10,827 bases of DNA from DASZHA01 sp049644325 (GTDB lineage: Bacteria; Chloroflexota; Dormibacteria; DASZGP01). The DNA is taken from the NCBI GenBank assembly GCA_049644325.1, contig JBARRR010000145.1, positions 1-10,827 on the forward strand. Direction: 5' to 3'. The notes under the pieces were generated by a model. The model saw only the letters and a program-made list of their open reading frames with translations. It was not told the DNA's origin and did no database searches. A program made the position numbers and the translations under genes. Positions within the stretch are counted from its first letter, which is position 1. Each line of letters starts with the position of its first letter. Below are positions 5,603 through 10,827 of the stretch, in pieces.

Positions 5603-6457
5603 ATGAGGCGATTTGGCGTCAGAGGCGACCCCGAGGAGGAGGCGATCCGGCTGTACAACCGGGTCAGGCGCGGCGGACGCTGGCCGGAGGGCTATTGGGA
5701 GCGGCCCGGGCGGATCCGGGCGTCGTGGGCCGTCCTCGACTACTGGCTGCGCCGGATCCGGGGAACCGAGGACACGTCGGCATATCGTCAGCTGGGTGAC
5801 GCCGAGGTGGTCAAGCAGGGCCTGGAGCGCCCGGTGCAGGTGATGGAGGACCTCTACGGTCAGCACTGGCGCGACCTGGTCAGCATCGTCGATGAGGTGC
5901 GGACCGGGATGTCGCCCGATGACCCCTGGTCCGAGAACGCCGTCCTGGAGTCCTTTAACAAGGTCTACGCCAAGGTCTTTGCGGACAGCGACACCAGCTC
6001 GCCGCACTACCAGAGCCTGCGACGCGGGATTACCCGCGGCGTCCGGGCGCTGGAGGCCGAGTACGCCGCCGAGGAGGCGGAGCGAGAGCAGCGCTTCCAG
6101 GAGTTCTGGTCCGAGCGCTACCTGACCCGGGAGTTCCGCACCCCGTACTCGGAGGCCTGGACGGTCTGGTCCACGGACAACGGCGAGCGCTATTCCGACG
6201 CCGTCCTGCAGATCCTCGAGAAGGAGGCGGTCATCACCCTGATTCTTCGCGATGAGGACGACCTGCTCCCCATCATCGACGCCCTGGAGCGCGACTTCCC
6301 GGTCGACAAGCCGGCTCGCTATGTGTGCTGGACCCTCAAGGACGGCTTCCGCGGGGTGCTCTACTACTGTGAGGAGTGCGGCGGGCTGCACGCCGAGGAA
6401 TCGGACGAGCACGTGCCCCAGATGGGGCTTGACGAAGACGACGACCGCGACAGCTAG
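5603..6457 (+). CDS. Uncharacterised 284-aa protein with a C-terminal CxxC
   Basis: I do not recognise the family. The protein is cytoplasmic by appearance (no signal or membrane segment). Residues 1-56 are Arg/Trp-rich (EEEAIRLYNRVRRGGRWPEG, then YWLRRIRG). The middle (about 60-175) looks helical and highly charged, with a Glu/Ala/Arg stretch near 150-170 that could be a short coiled coil. The last third has an alpha/beta look (AVITLILRDEDDLLPIIDAL, then YVCWTLKDGFRGVLYY) and ends with CEECGG at 256-261, followed by His263, His270 and an acidic tail. C256, C259 and one or both histidines could hold a zinc ion, but this is inference. ATG 5603 is chosen because a -10 box lies 6 nt before it. 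It is a single-gene unit ending 146 bp before the SPFH operon. The long antisense frame across it is a shadow. Confidence 0.75.
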   Translation: MRRFGVRGDPEEEAIRLYNRVRRGGRWPEGYWERPGRIRASWAVLDYWLRRIRGTEDTSAYRQLGDAEVVKQGLERPVQVMEDLYGQHWRDLVSIVDEVRTGMSPDDPWSENAVLESFNKVYAKVFADSDTSSPHYQSLRRGITRGVRALEAEYAAEEAEREQRFQEFWSERYLTREFRTPYSEAWTVWSTDNGERYSDAVLQILEKEAVITLILRDEDDLLPIIDALERDFPVDKPARYVCWTLKDGFRGVLYYCEECGGLHAEESDEHVPQMGLDEDDDRDS

Positions 6458-6489
6458 CCGCCGGGGCCGATGTGCAGCAGGACTCACAC

Positions 6490-6530
6490 CATGCCGAGGC
6501 ATTAACGTTATAACTGCCTTGCCCACAGGT
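6490..6530 (+). promoter_or_regulatory. Candidate promoter region of the SPFH-Tim44 operon
   Basis: A short A+T-rich island in otherwise G+C-rich DNA holds two overlapping palindromes, AACGTT (6504-6509) and GTTATAAC (6507-6514). TATAAC within it is a reasonable -10 element. A small ATGCC/GGCAT dyad lies just upstream. Transcription from here would give a leader of about 80 nt. No clear -35 is seen, so the assignment is tentative. Confidence 0.35.
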
Positions 6531-6603
6531 CCGGGGGACATTCCCGAGCTCTCGGTTTCTGCCCGGTGGCTGTGGCAATGAAGCTGACGCGAGGAGAACT
6601 CTG

Positions 6604-7788
6604 ATGGGACTATTTGGCAACGAAGTACGCCGCGAATTCATCGCGATGCCCGACACCGCCAAGGGCACGCTGCTCTACAAGTGGCCGGACCAGAACATTC
6701 GCAAGTTCACCCAGCTGACGGTTGAGCAGGACTACCTGGCGGTCTTCTTCCGCGACGGCGCCGTGCAGGGCACCATCTCGCCCGGCCGCTCCACCCTCGA
6801 CAGCTCCGAGATCCCCTTCCTGGGCAAGCTCGTCGACGCCGCCTCGGGAGGCAACCTCTTCAAGACCGAGATCTACTTCATCGCCACCCGTGAGTTCCCC
6901 AACCTCCCCTTCGGCGGCAGCATCGACAACGTGGTCGACCCCGAGACCGGGATCGCCGTCGGCCTCCGGGTGTTCGGCGAGTACTCGCTGAAGGTCGTCG
7001 AGCCCCAGTCCCTGATCCTCAACCTGGTCGGCACCCAGGGCATGACCACCAACGACCAGGTCACCGACTGGATGCGCGAGCAGCTTCTCAAGGTCCTCCG
7101 TACCGACGTCACCAGCCACATCGTCAGCTCGGGCTGGGCGATCCTGGGTATCGCGGCCCACACCGAGGAGATCGAGGGCGAGACCCTGGGCAAGGTGCAG
7201 GGCTACGTCAACACCTACGGGCTCCAGATCGTCCGCCTCGGTAACTTCACGATCTCGATCAAGGAAGAGGACGAGGAAACCCTCAAGACCTTCCGTAAGG
7301 ACGTGCAGTACACCAAGCTGGCCGGCGGCTTCCAGCAGTACGGCTCCGGCGAGGCGATGCTGGGTGTCGGAAAGGGTGCCGCCGAGGGTGGTGGCGCGCT
7401 TCCCCCTGCGCTGCTCGGAATTGGCCTCGGGATGGGCGGCCAGATCTCCGGCGCCGGCCAGCAGGTGGCTGCCGGCGGCGCGGTCCAGGTGCGCTGCGGC
7501 AACTGCAACACCCTCAACCCGGAGTCGGCCAAGTTCTGTACCAGCTGCGGGCAGGCGCTGGGCGCCCCAGCGCCGGCGCCGGCGGGTTCCACGGTGGCCT
7601 GCCCCGAGTGCGGGACCCAGAACGCGGCCACCGCCAAGTTCTGCACCAACTGCGGGCACAACTTCGAGGCGGCAGCGGCAGCCCCGCAGGCGGCACCGCC
7701 CGCTGCCCCGTCGGCACCACCCGCTGCCCCTGCGGCTGGCGGGGACGCTCCGCCTCCGCCCCCGGCCCCCGAGGGAGGACAAGGCTGA
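6604..7788 (+). CDS. SPFH / virion-core-like protein with two C-terminal zinc ribbons
   Basis: A 394-aa protein. Residues 1-235 resemble the SPFH-type 'virion core protein'/YdjI-like family: MGLFGNEVRREFIAMPDT, then LLYKWPDQNIRKFTQLTVEQ, a strand-rich core, and TYGLQIVRLGNFTISIKEED before a helix. About residues 241-295 are a Gly/Ala/Gln-rich, low-complexity linker. Two double-knuckle zinc ribbons follow: C298, C301, C312, C315 (RCGNC...FCTSCG) and C333, C336, C347, C350 (ACPECG...FCTNCG). The tail is Ala/Pro-rich. There is no signal peptide or clear membrane helix; SPFH proteins usually sit on the inner face of the membrane as oligomers. The Bacillus subtilis relative lies in an operon with pspA and other zinc-ribbon membrane proteins, so a membrane-stress or scaffold role is plausible inference. 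ATG 6604 follows GAGGAGA at good spacing. First gene of a three-gene operon; the next ATG is 4 nt after its stop. Confidence 0.85.
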   Translation: MGLFGNEVRREFIAMPDTAKGTLLYKWPDQNIRKFTQLTVEQDYLAVFFRDGAVQGTISPGRSTLDSSEIPFLGKLVDAASGGNLFKTEIYFIATREFPNLPFGGSIDNVVDPETGIAVGLRVFGEYSLKVVEPQSLILNLVGTQGMTTNDQVTDWMREQLLKVLRTDVTSHIVSSGWAILGIAAHTEEIEGETLGKVQGYVNTYGLQIVRLGNFTISIKEEDEETLKTFRKDVQYTKLAGGFQQYGSGEAMLGVGKGAAEGGGALPPALLGIGLGMGGQISGAGQQVAAGGAVQVRCGNCNTLNPESAKFCTSCGQALGAPAPAPAGSTVACPECGTQNAATAKFCTNCGHNFEAAAAAPQAAPPAAPSAPPAAPAAGGDAPPPPPAPEGGQG

Positions 7789-7792
7789 CCGG

Positions 7793-8818
7793 ATGAGCCA
7801 CCCTCCGGACCTGCTTCGCGCCTACACCGCGTGGCAGTGGATCTCAGGCGCCTTCAACGCTCGAAGGCGCCTGGTTCTCGCCACCTCCGTCGGACTGACC
7901 CTGCTGGCCATCCTGATCCCGGAGGTCGCCCTCGCCCGCGGTGGTGGTGGCGGCCACAGCAGTGGAGGTGGCAGCAGCGGCGGCAGCAGTGGAGGCAGCC
8001 ACGGCAGCAGCAGCTCAGGGAGCAGCAGTGGCGGTAGCTCCGGCGGGTTCTTCTTCGTTGGCAGCGGCGGCAGTGGCAGCGGCGGTGGTGGCGCGGCTTC
8101 GATCTTCGAAGGCATCTGCTGCCTGCTCGTCGTCATCGTCGTCGTGTTCTTCATCATCCGGGCGGTGCGCCGGCGGGGTCGTGGCGGCGCGCAGCCGGCT
8201 GTCGACCAGACCTACACCGGGCCCGTGATGTCAGATCCCACCCAGGGCCTGGCCGACATCACCGCCAACGATCCCGGCTTCAACCAGGAGAAGTTCCTGG
8301 AGCGCACCCAGCAGGCGTTCTTCCAGCTGCAGAAGGCCTGGATGGACCGCAACGTCGATGAGGGGCGCGCCTACATGGCGCCCGGCCTGTACACCAGCTG
8401 GAAAATGCAGGTCGACCAGATGACCGCGGCGCACAAGAAGAACGTCCTCGAGAACCTCTTCATCCAGGGAACCCAGATCGTCAAGGCCTCGCACGACGCC
8501 AGCTACGACATGCTCACGGTCAAGGTCGACGCCAGCGCCATGGACTACGAGGTCAATGACGAGACCGGCAAGGAGGTCTTTGCGGTCGGGGGCAAGAAGG
8601 CGGACCGGCCCTTCACCGAGTTCTGGACCTTCCAGCGATCGGCCGGGGCCAAGACCCTGGTCTCCGGCGGTGTCACCGACAAGAAGTGCCCCAACTGCGG
8701 CGCCCCCAGCGACGTCAACGAGACGGGTCACTGCAAGTACTGCAACGCCGAGGTCACCAGCGGCCAGTTCGACTGGGTCTTGAGCCAGATCACCCAGGCC
8801 AACGATTGGCGGGGCTGA
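7793..8818 (+). CDS. Membrane Tim44-like protein with C-terminal zinc ribbon
   Basis: A 341-aa protein read from ATG 7793, 4 nt after the stop of the SPFH gene. A first hydrophobic segment at about 27-48, after NARRR, could be a signal peptide or membrane anchor. Residues 49-101 are almost pure Gly/Ser, a flexible region probably outside the membrane. A second membrane helix lies at about 104-122 (ICCLLVVIVVVFFII), followed by positive RAVRRRGRGG, which places the C-terminal part in the cytoplasm. Residues about 163-285 form a Tim44-like domain (FNQEKFLERTQQAFFQLQKA, then YMAPGLYTSWK), an NTF2-like fold used in peripheral membrane or chaperone-tethering proteins. The C-terminus has a zinc ribbon with C299, C302, C314 and C317 (KCPNCG...CKYCN), then TSGQFDWVLSQI. 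The frame is open upstream to 7364, but that part only mirrors the SPFH gene. GGGAGGA near 7773-7779 is a distant Shine-Dalgarno, so translational coupling is likely. Confidence 0.87.
   Translation: MSHPPDLLRAYTAWQWISGAFNARRRLVLATSVGLTLLAILIPEVALARGGGGGHSSGGGSSGGSSGGSHGSSSSGSSSGGSSGGFFFVGSGGSGSGGGGAASIFEGICCLLVVIVVVFFIIRAVRRRGRGGAQPAVDQTYTGPVMSDPTQGLADITANDPGFNQEKFLERTQQAFFQLQKAWMDRNVDEGRAYMAPGLYTSWKMQVDQMTAAHKKNVLENLFIQGTQIVKASHDASYDMLTVKVDASAMDYEVNDETGKEVFAVGGKKADRPFTEFWTFQRSAGAKTLVSGGVTDKKCPNCGAPSDVNETGHCKYCNAEVTSGQFDWVLSQITQANDWRG
7938..8094 (+). repeat. Gly/Ser-coding low-complexity tract
   Basis: GGT/GGC and AGC codons alternate imperfectly and encode the Gly/Ser-rich region of the Tim44-like protein, interrupted by FFFVG. 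Such tracts change length easily by replication slippage. The antisense reading gives a Pro/Leu-rich frame with no sign of being a gene. Confidence 0.7.
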
Positions 8819-8843
8819 TCCCCAACTTCACGAGGATGATGAC

Positions 8844-9233
8844 ATGACCGAGCAACCGCCTTCGGATCCGAACCAGCCCAGCCAGCCGACGCCCAGCTAC
8901 ACCCCGCCACCCGCGGAGCCCGTGTCGCCACCGGCGTCCACGCCGCCCGTGCCCAGCTACACCCCGCCCGCTCCAGCACCAGGCGCGGGCACGCCCCTGG
9001 TCGAAGGACCCCCCGGCGGCGGCGCGCCCGCTGGAGGCGCCCCGGCCGGTGAACTGGAGCCTGGTCGTGGCGCGCCCCTGGTGTCAGGCCCGCCGCAGTC
9101 GGTCAGCGGGCCCATCGGCGCCGGCAAGATCAACGCCGGTTTCGGAATTGCTGGGATCTGCGGCATCCTGGCCGTGATCGCCGTCGTCGTGATCGTCGTC
9201 ATCATCTTGATTTCGGTCCTGACGCACAAATAA
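8844..9233 (+). CDS. Proline-rich protein with C-terminal membrane anchor
   Basis: A 129-aa protein, third gene of the operon, starting 25 nt after the Tim44-like gene. ATG 8844 is preceded by GAGG with about 8 nt spacing. Residues 1-95 are disordered and rich in Pro, Gly and Ala, with internal duplications: PSYTPP occurs at 17-22 and 37-42, and GTPLVEGPP (49-57) resembles GAPLVSGPP (76-84). Residues about 98-125 form a strongly hydrophobic helix (GFGIAGICGILAVIAVVVIV and onward) ending in LTHK, so the protein is probably held by a C-terminal anchor with its long N-terminal part in the cytoplasm. I recognise no enzyme family. By position and design it could be a tether or partner for the SPFH and Tim44-like proteins. 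That is inference; a simple small membrane protein with a low-complexity tail is the plain description. Confidence 0.8.
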   Translation: MTEQPPSDPNQPSQPTPSYTPPPAEPVSPPASTPPVPSYTPPAPAPGAGTPLVEGPPGGGAPAGGAPAGELEPGRGAPLVSGPPQSVSGPIGAGKINAGFGIAGICGILAVIAVVVIVVIILISVLTHK

Positions 9234-9252
9234 ACCTGACACACATCTGACT

Positions 9253-9268
9253 GGGTCCGGCCGGACCC
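9253..9268. promoter_or_regulatory. 16-bp perfect palindrome upstream of parA
   Basis: GGGTCCGG followed directly by CCGGACCC is a perfect 16-bp palindrome ending 6 bp before the -10 box of parA and covering the region where a -35 element would be expected. It could be an operator for autoregulation or a parS-like site, although it does not match the well-known parS sequence. As RNA it could form a 6-bp stem with a GGCC loop, but no T-run follows, so a terminator role for the upstream operon is less likely. Confidence 0.5.
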
Positions 9269-9274
9269 TGCACC

Positions 9275-9287
9275 TAGAATTAGCGCC
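9275..9287 (+). promoter_or_regulatory. Candidate -10 box of a leaderless parA transcript
   Basis: TAGAAT at 9275-9280 is followed by TAGCGCC (7 nt) and GTG 9288. No Shine-Dalgarno sequence lies in front of the GTG. This implies a separate promoter for parA rather than pure read-through from the preceding operon. Confidence 0.6.
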
Positions 9288-10061
9288 GTGAGCGTGACGA
9301 TCGCCGCGATCTCGGGCAAAGGCGGGACCGGTAAGACCACGACGGTCATCAACCTCGCCGTGGCGCTGGCAGAGCACGGCAAGTCTGTGCTGGCCGTCGA
9401 TATGGACCCCCAGGCCAACCTGACCTCCGGGGTGGGCTACGACCCATATCACCTCGACGAGACCGTGTTTCAGGCACTGACAGGCGAGTCCCCCAATGGC
9501 CGCGGGGTGCTCCACAACGAATTCGGCATCGACCTGCTCCCATCCAGCCCCGACCTGTCAGCCGTGGAGGCGTCGCTGGAGAGCGGGATTGGTCGCGAGC
9601 TGCTGCTGCGAGGCGTGCTGGAGCGCATCGTCCCTGAAAAGTACGACTATGTGCTGATTGACACGCCGCCCAACTTCGGCTTCCATACGCTGAATGCCCT
9701 GGCGGCGGCCGATTACATCCTGGTGCCGGTGCAGATGTCCGGGTTTGCGATCAAGGGGCTGAAAGAAGTACTGCGCACACTCGCGGCGGCACGGCAGCGG
9801 CTCAATTCGGATGTCCGCGTCCTCGGAATCCTGCCGACCTTCGTGAGCCCCCGTACCAACTTCAGCCGCGACATGCTCGAAGCCCTGCACGACCTGCCCA
9901 ACCTGCCCGTGTTTGACGCAACCGTGAAGCAAACCGTCAAACTTGCTGAGACGTCACTTGAAGGAGTGCCGATACTCCAGTATGCGGCCAAGTCAGACGC
10001 CGCCCAGGCTTACCGCGACCTCGCCGTCGAGGTGATGCTGCGGGTTCAAGGGAGTAATTGA
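9288..10061 (+). CDS. parA: ParA-family ATPase (Soj/MinD-like)
   Basis: A 257-aa ParA-type ATPase of typical length for chromosomal Soj-like proteins without an N-terminal DNA-binding extension. ATP-dependent dimers bind DNA non-specifically and move or space a cargo when a partner stimulates hydrolysis. The deviant Walker A motif KGGTGKTT is at residues 11-18, with the signature Lys11. DMDPQAN at 38-44 is the Walker A' region, and YVLIDTPPNFG at 121-131 carries Walker B. QMSGFAIKGLKEVL, SPRTNFSRDMLEAL and the ending VKLAETSLEGVPILQYAAKS follow the family well. There is no membrane-targeting amphipathic C-terminal helix as in MinD. GTG 9288 is set by the -10 box 7 nt before it. The downstream ParB-like gene starts directly after its stop, so the two are co-translated. 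Cargo may be the chromosome, a plasmid or a protein complex; the unusual partner leaves this open. Confidence 0.93.
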   Translation: MSVTIAAISGKGGTGKTTTVINLAVALAEHGKSVLAVDMDPQANLTSGVGYDPYHLDETVFQALTGESPNGRGVLHNEFGIDLLPSSPDLSAVEASLESGIGRELLLRGVLERIVPEKYDYVLIDTPPNFGFHTLNALAAADYILVPVQMSGFAIKGLKEVLRTLAAARQRLNSDVRVLGILPTFVSPRTNFSRDMLEALHDLPNLPVFDATVKQTVKLAETSLEGVPILQYAAKSDAAQAYRDLAVEVMLRVQGSN

Positions 10062-10827
10062 TTGAGCAAGCGGAAGGGGGACTTTCGCTCCAAGATTGAC
10101 AGCATCCTGTCCGAAGGCGCCGACGGCGGCGGGGATCCGAAAAAGTCCGCCGACGGCAACAGTCTCGACGCGATGCTCATCGGCGGCGCCGGGGCCGGGT
10201 CGCCTGATGAGACGATTCGCATCCCAAGGGCATCGGCGGCGCGCAACGACAGTCCTGACGACGCGCTGACCCGTTTGGTTTCGCCGACCACCGAGACCAA
10301 GCTGGACCAAATCGATATCCGCAAGGTGTCACTGCCCGTGCACCACAACCTGGGCCCCACCAACCTCCAGGAGCTGGCGGCGAGCATCTCGCAACGGGGC
10401 ATCCTGCAGCCGCTGCTGCTGCGGCCCATCGACGGCGGGTTCGAGGTGGTGGACGGTGGCAAGCGGCTGATTGCGGCTCGGGCACTGGGGATCAAGACGG
10501 TCCCGGCTGTGGTCCGCGAGCTGAGCGACGAGGAGGTCGAGGCCACCCTCGCAGAGCAGACCGTGGTCGTCGCCGCAAGTGCCGTAGCGGCCGCGCCGGA
10601 AGCCATGCCTGCGGAGATCATCGAGTTGCCGTCGCTCGAGGGCTCCCTCGACGAGGAGCCTCCCGAGGTCGAATCGCCTGGCGCCGACGAGCCGGCGACG
10701 ATTGTGGTGCCGGCGATCAAGGAGCCGGCCGCCGCAGAGGCACCCCCTGTGATCGAAGAACCCGTTGTCCAAGCACCCGCGGCGAAGGCCCCGGCTGCCC
10801 GGGCCCCCCGGTCGGAGGAGCCGGTGC
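10062..10827 (+). CDS. ParB-like protein lacking the usual HTH, 3' end outside window
   Basis: The frame opens at TTG 10062, directly after the parA stop, with GGAG 7 nt upstream, and runs 255 codons to the window edge without a stop. Residues 1-15 (MSKRKGDFRSKIDSI) are basic, as in the ParA-stimulating tips of ParB proteins. About 16-80 are a loose linker. Residues about 82-169 match the ParB N-terminal domain: LDQIDIRKVSLPVHHNLGPT, then LQELAASISQRGILQPLLLR and VVDGGKRLIAARALGIKTVP. The usual G-E-R-R motif is GGKR, and the ENxQR-type motif that should follow is replaced by AEQTVVVAAS. No HTH domain follows; residues 170-255 are Pro/Ala/Glu/Val-rich and acidic. Canonical CTP-dependent clamp function and specific parS binding are therefore doubtful. 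An adaptor linking ParA to another cargo is one reading. A DNA-binding domain could still lie past the window. Confidence 0.8.
   Translation, partial: MSKRKGDFRSKIDSILSEGADGGGDPKKSADGNSLDAMLIGGAGAGSPDETIRIPRASAARNDSPDDALTRLVSPTTETKLDQIDIRKVSLPVHHNLGPTNLQELAASISQRGILQPLLLRPIDGGFEVVDGGKRLIAARALGIKTVPAVVRELSDEEVEATLAEQTVVVAASAVAAAPEAMPAEIIELPSLEGSLDEEPPEVESPGADEPATIVVPAIKEPAAAEAPPVIEEPVVQAPAAKAPAARAPRSEEPV

Noticed and set aside
5468..6541. 357-aa open frame on the minus strand across the 284-aa gene
   Set aside because: It is a high-G+C antisense shadow: Leu/Val/Arg/Pro-rich with no family features, while the plus frame has better amino-acid composition and a promoter.
6610..7782. 390-aa open frame on the minus strand across the SPFH gene
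   Set aside because: It mirrors the codons of the SPFH/zinc-ribbon gene, whose plus-strand identity is clear.
7364..7792. Upstream extension of the Tim44-like frame
   Set aside because: It overlaps the SPFH gene in another frame and is Arg/Pro/Ser-rich; ATG 7793 gives a normal membrane-protein start.
7938..8094. Gly/Ser-coding tract considered as a CRISPR-like or tandem repeat array
   Set aside because: The repetition follows codons in frame and has no regular spacer structure; it is a protein linker.
9236..9252. CTGACA/CTGACT as a -35 element for parA
   Set aside because: The distances to the -10 box (33 and 22 bp) are too long for a standard promoter.

Overview
The window is high-G+C bacterial DNA, densely packed with genes on both strands. 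It has no tRNA, rRNA, CRISPR array or insertion sequence that I can see. The organism cannot be named from this stretch. The Aquifex-type aconitase, Gly/Ser- and Pro/Ala-rich proteins, mixed ATG/GTG/TTG starts and apparent leaderless promoters would suit a high-G+C terrestrial lineage such as Chloroflexota, Dormibacterota or Actinomycetota. That placement is inference.

Left part (1-3133). The 3' end of a sugar (xylose-type) ABC transporter substrate-binding protein is followed by a strong intrinsic terminator. A complete aconitase follows, probably starting at GTG 502 rather than at the upstream ATG 436. It converges on an unrecognised 168-aa gene on the minus strand.

Middle part (3134-6457). 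This is a run of small single-gene units in alternating orientation: a SnoaL-like protein (-), a glyoxalase/VOC protein (+), a secreted protein with two DUF5666-like domains (+), a YCII/DGPF-family protein (-) and an unrecognised 284-aa protein (+). The intergenic spaces hold terminators, tandem palindromes and, at 5472-5552, a nested inverted repeat that includes the ribosome binding site of the YCII gene.

Right part (6604-10827). A three-gene operon encodes an SPFH/virion-core-like protein with two zinc ribbons, a membrane Tim44-like protein with a C-terminal zinc ribbon, and a proline-rich protein with a C-terminal membrane anchor. Immediately downstream, behind a 16-bp perfect palindrome and its own -10 box, lie a ParA-type ATPase and a ParB-like protein. 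The ParB-like protein keeps a recognisable N-terminal ParB fold but lacks the usual ENxQR-type motif and the adjoining HTH domain, running instead into an acidic Pro/Ala-rich tail cut by the window end. The membrane/zinc-ribbon operon beside this unusual ParA/ParB-like pair is the most interesting candidate system here.

Four genes (start codons at 502, 3832, 5603 and 9288) have a -10-like hexamer ending 6-7 nt before the start codon and no Shine-Dalgarno sequence, as expected for leaderless mRNAs. Several others (6604, 3574 minus, 5471 minus, 10062) have clear Shine-Dalgarno sequences.
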